Shown here one piece after another: positions 53,764-60,362 of a DNA stretch of 64,000 nucleotides. Both the position numbers and the translations under genes were made by a program. This DNA comes from Arthrobacter sp. Y81. Lineage in GTDB: Bacteria; Actinomycetota; Actinomycetes; Actinomycetales; Micrococcaceae. Numbering within the stretch: the stretch's first letter is position 1; every line of letters begins with the position of its first letter. The notes under the pieces were generated by a model. The model searched no databases. It had not been told where the DNA came from and was given only the letters and a program-made list of their open reading frames with translations. The stretch is from the NCBI RefSeq assembly GCF_002929335.1, contig NZ_PJIL01000017.1:49438-113437 (forward strand), written 5' to 3'.

Positions 53764-54651
53764 TCAGTTCTCCTTTTCGGCGGTGGGGGCTGGAAGTGGT
53801 TCGCGGCCTTCCAGTGTCCGTAGGCGGTTCTCCTGGTCCCTGACGACTTCCAGAAGTGCCACGGCTAGGAGGTCATAGCGGACGCCGTCTATCTCGCCCT
53901 CGAATTTGGTCACGATTTCCGGGAGATGCTGGGCGACTTCCTCAGCGATCAGCCCGAACTCTCCCTTGGCGCCGGGGAACTCTTGCGCGGGGCCGCTGGG
54001 CTTTCGGTCGTATCGGACGGGGCGGAGGTTCAGCACGGCGGACGGGGCCACTGCTGCGTCTGTGACGTTCTCCTTGTACTTGATGGAGGAGACGTTCCGG
54101 CCGAGGTGGAAGCCGCCGTCGTTGCCCACCCATAGTGCGTAGAAGGATGTTCCGGCGACGTTGTTAGTCCAGCCGTATTCCGAGCCGTCAGCGTCGAGCG
54201 CGTGGGCGGCCTCTTGAGCGTTCACGGCGTCGGTTGCGTCGGCGACGGCGGAGGTCACGAGCGGTGCGAAGTCTGCCGGCTTGCCTGCGATGAGATCCCA
54301 CGTAACCGCCTGGGCTCCGAGTTGCACCCATGTGGAGCCGACGAGGACTTCCACGCCATACTCGCCGGGAGCCGATTCGAGCGGCCCGAACCGAGCGACG
54401 GGGCTTGTCCCGTCTTCCGAGTAGACGATGAACACGCCGTCATCATCCATCGCTACGCCTTTAGTGCCGTCCGTGCGCAGGGAGTTGATGAATCCGGTGA
54501 CGTCGATCCCGCCGGGCTTCGCGCTGATTCCGGCCGTCCGCAGGATGTTTGCGGCCGCAAACTGCTGCATCTGCCGTTCGAGGTCTTTCACGCGGCGGAT
54601 TAGTGCGTCTTCGCCAGGGAACTGCGATCCCGGCATTCCTGGCTGTGCCAT
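53764..54651 (-). CDS. Tail-fibre/minor tail protein with S74 intramolecular chaperone domain
   Basis: A 295-residue phage-type fibre protein. It has an N-terminal trimeric-looking coiled coil (DALIRRVKDLERQMQQFAAANILRTAG, residues 15-41), a beta-rich middle, and a C-terminal Peptidase_S74 domain (about 183-285). The self-cleavage dyad spacing is preserved in SSIKYKEN (Ser188 and Lys193), followed by LRPVRYDRKPSGP and GEFGLIAEEVAQHLPEIV. Such domains guide trimer folding and then cut themselves off. The ATG at 54651 overlaps the GNAT stop (TAATG). No other structural gene is present in the element. Confidence 0.85.
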   Translation of the reverse strand: MAQPGMPGSQFPGEDALIRRVKDLERQMQQFAAANILRTAGISAKPGGIDVTGFINSLRTDGTKGVAMDDDGVFIVYSEDGTSPVARFGPLESAPGEYGVEVLVGSTWVQLGAQAVTWDLIAGKPADFAPLVTSAVADATDAVNAQEAAHALDADGSEYGWTNNVAGTSFYALWVGNDGGFHLGRNVSSIKYKENVTDAAVAPSAVLNLRPVRYDRKPSGPAQEFPGAKGEFGLIAEEVAQHLPEIVTKFEGEIDGVRYDLLAVALLEVVRDQENRLRTLEGREPLPAPTAEKEN

Positions 54652-55136
54652 TACTTGGTGTCCTTTTCGTTGGTGAGGTCGAGGATGTAGCCGCGGGCCT
54701 TCGCGCCGGGGCTGGTGCGTTGCTTTGCGCCTATGGATTCGCAGAGCCGGTGGGCGGTGGTCATGCTCGGGAGGCTCGCACCAACTAGCGCCGTGACGCC
54801 TTGGCGGCGGCATAGTTCCGCGGTCGTCTTGAGCATGGCTTTGCCGACTCCTCGGCCCTGATGGGTTATGGAGACGGCCAGCCGGGATACTTCCGCCTGT
54901 CCGGGCCGAGCGAGGCGCCCGTAGTAGCTACCGGCCGGTGCAAGCGTGAGCGTCCCGGCTATGACGCCGCGGTCTTCCATCACGATCACGAGGGCGTTCT
55001 GGTGGCGTTCCTTCACCGTGTCGGCCGTCTCGGTTAGGTTCACGCCGGCCGAGAGGTAGGCGAGATTTAGGAGGCTGGCCACTGCCGGGAAGTCCGCAGG
55101 AACGGCGGGCCGAAAAGTGCGGGTAGCGGGGCTCAT
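54651..55136 (-). CDS. GNAT family N-acetyltransferase of the element
   Basis: A 161-residue acetyltransferase with the acetyl-CoA motif VSITHQGRGVGKAMLKTTAELCRRQG (about 88-113) and the C-terminal TAHRLCESIGAKQ. Substrate unknown; antibiotic or protein modification are possible. It overlaps the upstream gene (ATGA) and the fibre gene (TAATG), so its expression is tied to both. Confidence 0.82.
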   Translation of the reverse strand: MSPATRTFRPAVPADFPAVASLLNLAYLSAGVNLTETADTVKERHQNALVIVMEDRGVIAGTLTLAPAGSYYGRLARPGQAEVSRLAVSITHQGRGVGKAMLKTTAELCRRQGVTALVGASLPSMTTAHRLCESIGAKQRTSPGAKARGYILDLTNEKDTK

Positions 55137-56137
55137 GCGTTCACCGCTTCCAGCAGGGCGGGAATGCTGTCCTGGGGGAAGACTAGCTGTGTGAGGGCGC
55201 CGCTGGTGAGCGTTTCCATTCCGGCGATTTTCCCGGCTGCCGTGATGAATGCTTGTTCCGCGCCGTTGTCGTTGCGAAGCCGGATGAATGCGGCCTTTCG
55301 GCGGAGCACTGTCTCGTAGTTCATCGTTTTGCGGTCGTGGCCATTTATGATTTCCCCGTAAGATCCGGGGGCTAGGGCCGTGATGGTTTCGTGCATGTTG
55401 ATGCAGGAGTCAGTAGTGCGGATCCCGGTGGCCGCGAGTGCTGATAGGAGGGGGTGCATTTCTGCATCGACTTCCACGGTCAGATTCTCTGCCGTGGTCA
55501 GCGTTAGAGCCGGGTGCACTTCCGCGTGACGCTGGCAGACTTGGCAAGCACAATCCCGGACGCTGGGCATGATGGCTTGGGCGGTCCTAAGGATCACGTC
55601 TGCCAGACGTTCGGAAAACTGCCACGCGCCCGATGCGGGGTCTACGACGTCGTGCGGATCCAAGATGTCGTCCTTGTTGATGTGCTCGGAGAACCGGAGT
55701 TCCGGGCCGAGTTCGCCCAGGCGGCGGGCCGAGTAGAAGAGGATCGCCTTTTTCGACATTCCAAGCGGCCGTTGCCGGTGGTATTCCTCGTAGCTAGGAG
55801 CGGCGTCCGCGAGGTCCAGTTCGCGCTCCACCATGGCAACCATTCCGGCGCACTCAATCCGCGAACCGACGTCCGCGGGCTTGTGGAAACCGGCCTCTTT
55901 CACAGTCTCGTCAAAGGGGAGTAGGTCTGAGTCCCACATGTGGCAACCGAACATGCCGCCGTCCTGCGAGACGTTGCGCCAGAGCCTGGCAAATTCGCCG
56001 TCCGTGTACATGATCCCTAGCGGGTGCTCCCGGTTCCGGTTCGCTTTCCGGAAGGGGCACTCTTGGCAGTTCTTGAGCCGGGCCGGTTCCATGCCGCGCT
56101 CTGAGACATGGGTGGTGTTGCAAATGTTCTCGGTCAT
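55133..56137 (-). CDS. DUF6283-like Cys-motif protein with second phage-associated domain
   Basis: A 334-residue protein. The N-terminal half has CQECPFRKANR, MFGCHMWD and ECAGM, the spaced Cys/His pattern of the DUF6283 family, and a further CACQVC motif, so metal or Fe-S binding is likely. The C-terminal quarter contains LSALAATGIRTTDSCINMHE and AAFIRLRNDNGAEQAF, similar to domains seen in actinophage early proteins. The ATG at 56137 follows CAGGAG. The role is unknown; its place next to the ATPase suggests DNA metabolism or regulation. Confidence 0.65.
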   Translation of the reverse strand: MTENICNTTHVSERGMEPARLKNCQECPFRKANRNREHPLGIMYTDGEFARLWRNVSQDGGMFGCHMWDSDLLPFDETVKEAGFHKPADVGSRIECAGMVAMVERELDLADAAPSYEEYHRQRPLGMSKKAILFYSARRLGELGPELRFSEHINKDDILDPHDVVDPASGAWQFSERLADVILRTAQAIMPSVRDCACQVCQRHAEVHPALTLTTAENLTVEVDAEMHPLLSALAATGIRTTDSCINMHETITALAPGSYGEIINGHDRKTMNYETVLRRKAAFIRLRNDNGAEQAFITAAGKIAGMETLTSGALTQLVFPQDSIPALLEAVNA

Positions 56138-56346
56138 GACTGCTCCTGATTCGTGGGGGTACTGGCGGGCTCGTCGCCCGGTTCGTAGATAGCGAGGCGG
56201 CTCTCGGCCTCTAGTGCGCGGCTGGCCCATGAGCGGGCGTTGTGGTGCGCCTCCTGGGCTTTGTCGCGGAGGGTGTCGCAGAGCTCGATGTACTGGGCTT
56301 TTGAGAGCTTCATAGCGGCTACTGATGGCTGGGGCGTGGTGGTCAA
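56134..56346 (-). CDS. Small helical protein of the element
   Basis: Seventy residues from TTG 56346, with AAGGAG 6 nt upstream. The sequence KLSKAQYIELCDTLRDKAQEAHHNARSWASRAL suggests one amphipathic helix. Coupled to the next gene by ATGA. Function unknown. Confidence 0.62.
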   Translation of the reverse strand: MTTTPQPSVAAMKLSKAQYIELCDTLRDKAQEAHHNARSWASRALEAESRLAIYEPGDEPASTPTNQEQS

Positions 56347-56446
56347 TTTCTGCTCCTTTCGCTGAGTGTGTCCCACTGTGTCCCGACCGTGTCCGGGGCA
56401 CGGTGAGTGTGTGTGTCCCCGTTCGTTTCTTTAGAACGGGACACAC

Positions 56447-57622
56447 TCACACTGCTTTCAGGCCGGTGAGTGTGTCCCCGGCAGGGTAGGGGTGGATGAG
56501 GTGGTGGAGGTGGGCGTTTCGGGGGCCTTGTTCGATCCGCACATGTCCGCGCTGTTCCAATTCGGTGATGGCCTTCTCGATGGTTTCCCTCTTGCCTCTA
56601 ACGCAAGCGTTGATGCTCCGGAATGAGAGGGCCATACCCGAGTCTTGGAGGGCTTTGGATATCTGCTCCATGAGGGCGGTGGGCTGCCATGAATCGCCGG
56701 TCCCTTCGTCGCTGCCGCGGGGAGCCTCCAGCCGGTAGTGGATCTTGCCCGGTTCGGTGGAGTCGAAGACTGCCACGGCTATCTCTTGGGTTCGATCTGA
56801 CTTGCGCCAGGTGCCGGCGTTGGGTCTTACCTGTCCCGGCCGGTCTTTGCCGATGCGGAGGGCTATGCGCCCGATCATGCCGACGCCGCCGGGTTCTATG
56901 ACCTCTAGTCCGTAAGCCGCTCCGGTGAGGTAGGAAAGTTTCGCCTGAGCACCGATGGCAAACCGTCCCCGGCCCTCCTCTGACTTGGTGACGTGGTCGA
57001 TGAGGAAGACAGCGGCTCCGGTATGGTCGGCGATCCTACGGGGGATCTCCCTGCCCCAGCGGGTTACCTCGTCGTTGTCTATGCTCTTGACTCCGAAGAT
57101 GGCGAACGCTTCCGTGATGCCGTCGATGATGGCGAGCCCGTATGCGCGTTGCAGTAGGCCGCGGAAGGCTAGGCGCTCCTGCTCTGTGCCTCCGGGGTGC
57201 ATCTGCGGGCGTACGTAGTGGAAGTAGTCTCTGATCTGCTCCGGCCGCGCTCCGAGCATCAGCAGCCTGTTGATTACGGCACCCTGGTCTGACTCGCAGT
57301 CGATATAGAGCACGTCGATGCCCTCGTTGACGCTCCGGGCCGATTCGGCTTGGGCAACCATGGATTTCATGGATTCGGATTCGCCATTCAGTGCGTGGAC
57401 CAAGGCCGGATATCCAAGGCAGACGCCGTCTTCCCGTTCCATATAGGTCGGCTGCGGGGCCTGGTGGGTGCCGTTTAGGACGCTGGTCAGGTCAATCGGC
57501 GCCCACGTTGCAAAGTCCCCAGGGAGGTAGTCCTCTGAAGTTTCGCTCTGCTGAGCCTTGCGGTTGCGCTGGTACTCGTCCTCGGAGATGTCGAACTCTT
57601 CCATTGCCGTGATGACGTCCAC
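56447..57622 (-). CDS. RepA/DnaB-like AAA ATPase, probable replication helicase
   Basis: A 391-residue RecA-fold ATPase. The N-terminal 75 residues are acidic and variable. Walker A is GESESMKS, Walker B is GLAIIDGITEAF, and FLIDHVTKSEEGRGRFAIGAQAK follows in a RepA-helicase-like core. The C-terminus has a winged-helix part (SFRSINACVRGKRETIEKAITELEQRGHVRI). Such proteins drive autonomous replication of actinobacterial phages and integrative elements. The GTG start overlaps the preceding stop (TAGTG); ATG at 57604 is the alternative. Confidence 0.82.
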   Translation of the reverse strand: MDVITAMEEFDISEDEYQRNRKAQQSETSEDYLPGDFATWAPIDLTSVLNGTHQAPQPTYMEREDGVCLGYPALVHALNGESESMKSMVAQAESARSVNEGIDVLYIDCESDQGAVINRLLMLGARPEQIRDYFHYVRPQMHPGGTEQERLAFRGLLQRAYGLAIIDGITEAFAIFGVKSIDNDEVTRWGREIPRRIADHTGAAVFLIDHVTKSEEGRGRFAIGAQAKLSYLTGAAYGLEVIEPGGVGMIGRIALRIGKDRPGQVRPNAGTWRKSDRTQEIAVAVFDSTEPGKIHYRLEAPRGSDEGTGDSWQPTALMEQISKALQDSGMALSFRSINACVRGKRETIEKAITELEQRGHVRIEQGPRNAHLHHLIHPYPAGDTLTGLKAV

Positions 57623-57783
57623 TAGGCACCGTCCCCGGCGCTGAAATATCCAAAGAGGCCGGGGGTCTCGGTTTCGAGCAGATATTGACGGATCTCCCAC
57701 CACTGGTAGGCGGCTATCGTGATGAACTGGGCCCCGGTTACAGACCCCAGACGGGGGCGGCGTGATTGGTACTGGACGATGAC
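57622..57783 (-). CDS. Conserved-looking small ORF without a normal start codon
   Basis: An open frame ending in TAG at 57622-57624, which overlaps the ATPase GTG by one base. It encodes VQYQSRRPRLGSVTGAQ, FITIAAYQWWEIRQYLLE and TPGLFGYFSAGDGA, protein-like and not explained by any other gene. No ATG, GTG or TTG occurs in frame in the stretch read. A GGAGAAGG motif lies just upstream of 57783. Either a rare start codon or ribosomal frameshifting from the upstream gene, whose stop is at 57810, would be needed. Confidence 0.4.
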   Translation of the reverse strand, partial: VIVQYQSRRPRLGSVTGAQFITIAAYQWWEIRQYLLETETPGLFGYFSAGDGA

Positions 57784-57809
57784 CTTCTCCGTTCGTGGTC
57801 TAGGCGGCC

Positions 57810-58154
57810 TCAGGCCAGGGCTTGGACGGTCTTGGCTACGGCGGTGAGGTCAGCGGCGAGCTGGAGTGCCTCATCCGGTGTGAGGTTCGCGTAGCTGGGC
57901 GGCTCGTGACTCGCGGCCCATAGTTCGATGGAATGGGTGTTGGTGGACGCGTTCCAAGCCGGGGTGATAATCCAGCCGCGGTTGAATGTCTCCGGCCCGG
58001 TCCAGCGATCCCCGCTACGGCGCGCCAGGGTGTAACCGGCGGGCGGCATGGGGATGGGGCCGAGCATTTCCAGCAGCTCCGACGCCTTCATGCCTAGCTT
58101 TTCGGCCATATCTCCGAGCTCTCGCACCGTGGCCGGGTACTTGGTAGTGTTCAT
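57810..58154 (-). CDS. Small protein of the element, LTPDEALQLA-type helix
   Basis: A 114-residue protein whose N-terminus (YPATVRELGDMAEKLGMKASELLEMLGPI) looks like a small helical HTH-like unit. The C-terminal SYANLTPDEALQLAADLTAVAKTVQ repeats the motif of the proteins at 53350-53577 and 53564-53746. AGGAG precedes the ATG. Function unknown. Confidence 0.7.
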   Translation of the reverse strand: MNTTKYPATVRELGDMAEKLGMKASELLEMLGPIPMPPAGYTLARRSGDRWTGPETFNRGWIITPAWNASTNTHSIELWAASHEPPSYANLTPDEALQLAADLTAVAKTVQALA

Positions 58155-58164
58155 GGTGAATCTC

Positions 58165-58392
58165 CTAGGAATGGGTTGGTTCTAAGGCCGTGACGGACTT
58201 TGGCGAGACGTCGCGGTCTTTCTCTGTCTTGAGGGCAACCTTGCACGCCTTGGCCGGCGTGATCCCCTCAGCCCTATGCGGGTTCTTAGCGGCAACCGCA
58301 GCGTCGTTCAGCGTTCCCTCGTGGCTGGTGCCGTGCCAGTAGCCGGACTCCCACGCTGCGGCGAGATCCGCCGCTGTGTAGGTCGCGGCCAT
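58165..58392 (-). CDS. Small hypothetical protein of the element
   Basis: Seventy-five residues beginning MAATYTAADLAAAWESGYWHGTSHE, and containing NPHRAEGITPAKACKVALK. The segment AAWESGYWHG followed by NPHR is common in small actinophage proteins. The ATG overlaps the upstream TAA (TAATG). Function unknown. Confidence 0.68.
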   Translation of the reverse strand: MAATYTAADLAAAWESGYWHGTSHEGTLNDAAVAAKNPHRAEGITPAKACKVALKTEKDRDVSPKSVTALEPTHS

Positions 58393-58586
58393 TAGGATGC
58401 CTCTGCCTCGAATGCAGCGTTGATGTAGGCCTCGACGTCGGCCGCCCGGAACATCCTGCGGCCGCCGATCTTGGCGGACTTCGGTGCGGTGCCGGCGTGG
58501 ATCATCCAGCGCAACTGCGCCTCAGACTTACGCAGTTGCTCGGCCGTTTCAGCCAGGGTCAACAGCGTGGCGATTGCTAGTGCCAT
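58392..58586 (-). CDS. Xis-like helix-turn-helix DNA-binding protein
   Basis: Sixty-four residues of the HTH_17/excisionase type (LLTLAETAEQLRKSEAQLRWMIHAGTAPKSAKIGGRRMFRAADVEAYINAAF). AGGAA lies upstream of the ATG at 58586. It is the first gene of the leftward operon, divergent from the XRE repressor. It could be the excisionase or an activator of the replication operon. Together with the protein at 50526 the element encodes two such HTH proteins. Confidence 0.78.
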   Translation of the reverse strand: MALAIATLLTLAETAEQLRKSEAQLRWMIHAGTAPKSAKIGGRRMFRAADVEAYINAAFEAEAS

Positions 58587-58604
58587 GATGTTCCTATTCG
58601 CTAG

Positions 58605-58656
58605 GGGACTTTCTGAAATAGTCCCGATGTGACAACTATCGCTGATGGTTGGGACT
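58605..58656. promoter_or_regulatory. Operator region between Xis-like and XRE genes
   Basis: Three GGGACT half-sites (58605-58610 on +, 58620-58625 on -, 58651-58656 on +) and an imperfect palindrome CAACTATC-GCT-GATGGTTG at 58633-58651 lie in the 106 bp between the divergent genes. This is the expected place for the lysogeny operator bound by the XRE regulator and for both promoters. Confidence 0.6.
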
Positions 58657-58692
58657 GGTGTCAAGCTGCTGTGGAATGTAGTCTTTATTCCC

Positions 58693-59199
58693 ATGGAGAC
58701 TTTTGAGAATGTAGCCGATTTGGCAAGACGCACTTTTGGGGAATCGGTGAGAAAGTACCGCCTCGCCAACGAGTGGACGCAAGAGGGACTGGCTAAAGCA
58801 GTGACGGCGAACGGCGTAAACGCTACGCAGACGATGATTGCGAAAATCGAGCGCGGGGACCGGCCCACCTCCATCAGTGAGGCGGCAGTTATCGCCGCAA
58901 CATTCAGTGTCCCCGTGCAGGCACTCTTGCCTTTGGACAGGGAGTCGGCCACTCAATCCCACTTGGGAGCCCTTCTGTCTAACTTCAATAGCCGGATGGA
59001 TCGGTATCACAAGCTCCTAGGCGACCTAATGGAGGCAGAGGAGTCCATGGAGGGCCTACTGGACGAGTGGGACGAGTATGTGCGCGATTTGAGCACGGCG
59101 GATCGTGAGTACTTGGCGAAAATTGAGATCGATGCCCGACCTAGCACCGAAAATGGAATGAGGGAAAGGCTCCATGGCGAGCATTCAGAAGAGGGATAA
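58693..59199 (+). CDS. XRE/Cro-type repressor of the element
   Basis: A 168-residue regulator with an N-terminal helix-turn-helix (FGESVRKYRLANEWTQEGLAKAVTANGVNATQTMIAKIERGDRPTS, about 11-56). A C-terminal helical, acidic part (about 85-150) is possibly for dimerisation. It is divergent from the leftward operon and overlaps the integrase start by 26 bp. It lacks a LexA/CI-type peptidase part, so induction would not work by RecA-stimulated self-cleavage; an anti-repressor from a helper phage is possible. The frame is open to 58645; ATG 58693 is preferred for a normal N-terminus. Confidence 0.82.
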   Translation: METFENVADLARRTFGESVRKYRLANEWTQEGLAKAVTANGVNATQTMIAKIERGDRPTSISEAAVIAATFSVPVQALLPLDRESATQSHLGALLSNFNSRMDRYHKLLGDLMEAEESMEGLLDEWDEYVRDLSTADREYLAKIEIDARPSTENGMRERLHGEHSEEG

Positions 59200-60244
59200 C
59201 GGCTCGTGGCGGGCCCGTTACCGTGACGACGCAGGTAAGGAACACGCCAGGCATTTCGCACGCCAGAAGGACGCCAAGGTCTGGCTTGATGAGGTCACAG
59301 CCTCCGTGGTGTCAGGCACCTATGTTGACCCTAAGACGGCGCTCACTACCGTGCAGGAGTGGTCTGTTATCTGGCTGAAGGGCTACGAGAATAACCGTGC
59401 GTCAACTGTGCGTCAGGCGAAGACTCATCTAGTGCGGATCAATGCGGCATTCGGGCATCGTGCGCTCAAAAGTGTGCGGCCGTCAGAGGTCAAAGCGTGG
59501 ACGGCGAAACTCAGTGATGAGGGCTTGGCTGATTCCACCATCTACGCGCTGCATTCGCGACTGGGGCAACTCTTCAGCGATGCCGTTCACGATGGGCTCT
59601 TGCCTAAGTCTCCGCTGAGCCGTCGTACGGCGCCGAAGGCAGGGGAGCAGCGGCCCTACGTCGCCACGACGGAACAAGTCTGGGCACTGCACGACGCAAT
59701 GCCAGCCGGACTACAGCCGGCCATTCTTCTGGCATCCTTCGCCGGGCTGCGTGTTGCTGAGGCTGTGGCGCTGCGTGTTTCTGACGTGGACTTCATGCGG
59801 GGCATTGTCGCGCCCGCCGTGCAATATCCGGGCGTGGAACTCAAGACCAAGGAATCCAGGACGCCCATCCCCATTCCTCAGAATCTCTGCCTTGAGCTGT
59901 CGGTGAATCACACGCGCTGGGGGAGTGAAACGCTCGTCACGAACGAATGGGGGCGGCCGCTGTCCCCTCACCGGCTTGAGCACTATTTCCGGGAAGCACG
60001 CGCTGTGGTCAAAGACCTGCCGGAAGGGTTTCGGTTCCATGACCTGCGGCACTACTTCGCGTCTTTGTTGATCGCCCAAGGCCTTGATGTGAAGGTGGTT
60101 CAGAAGAGCCTTCGGCACTCGTCAGCTAAGACGACGCTGGACACGTATGGGCATATGTGGCCGGACAAGGAAGAGTCAGCGCGGGCGGCCGTGGCTCAGG
60201 TGCTGGGGGAGCGGCTGACCTCGCGGACTGAGAAGCACGGCTGA
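59174..60244 (+). CDS. int: Tyrosine-type site-specific integrase
   Basis: A 356-residue phage integrase with an N-terminal arm-binding domain (SWRARYRDDAGKEHARHFARQKDAKVW, about 11-37), a SAM-like core-binding domain (about 60-150), and a catalytic domain. The catalytic residues are Arg193 (GLRVAEA), His289 and Arg292 (HDLRHYF), His315 (LRHSS) and Tyr325 (TYGHMWP). All key residues are present, so it is probably active. It ends 119 bp from the right att core. Confidence 0.95.
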   Translation: MASIQKRDNGSWRARYRDDAGKEHARHFARQKDAKVWLDEVTASVVSGTYVDPKTALTTVQEWSVIWLKGYENNRASTVRQAKTHLVRINAAFGHRALKSVRPSEVKAWTAKLSDEGLADSTIYALHSRLGQLFSDAVHDGLLPKSPLSRRTAPKAGEQRPYVATTEQVWALHDAMPAGLQPAILLASFAGLRVAEAVALRVSDVDFMRGIVAPAVQYPGVELKTKESRTPIPIPQNLCLELSVNHTRWGSETLVTNEWGRPLSPHRLEHYFREARAVVKDLPEGFRFHDLRHYFASLLIAQGLDVKVVQKSLRHSSAKTTLDTYGHMWPDKEESARAAVAQVLGERLTSRTEKHG

Positions 60245-60260
60245 GACTATCCGGGCATAA

Positions 60261-60303
60261 GAAAAGGCCGGCCCTTGGTGGTGAACCAGGGACCGGCCTT
60301 TCC
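60261..60303. terminator. Terminator brought by the element, now serving int and glnA1
   Basis: AAAGGCCGG at 60263-60271 pairs with CCGGCCTTT at 60293-60301, with an imperfect inner stem and A/T runs outside on both sides. It lies behind the rightward integrase and, in the other direction, about 60 bp behind leftward glnA1, replacing the native glnA1 terminator. Confidence 0.8.
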
Positions 60304-60314
60304 TGTAGCCGAAT

Positions 60315-60336
60315 TCTCGCGGACTGTGTGCGGACT
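60315..60336 (+). repeat. Two tandem 11-bp repeats beside the right att site
   Basis: TCTCGCGGACT and GTGTGCGGACT follow directly on each other, with GCGGAC cores at 60319 and 60330, 11 bp apart and in the same orientation as the three copies at the left end. Probable arm sites of the integrase. Confidence 0.72.
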
Positions 60337-60362
60337 ATGCCCGTTCCAGCCGCGTGATCTAG

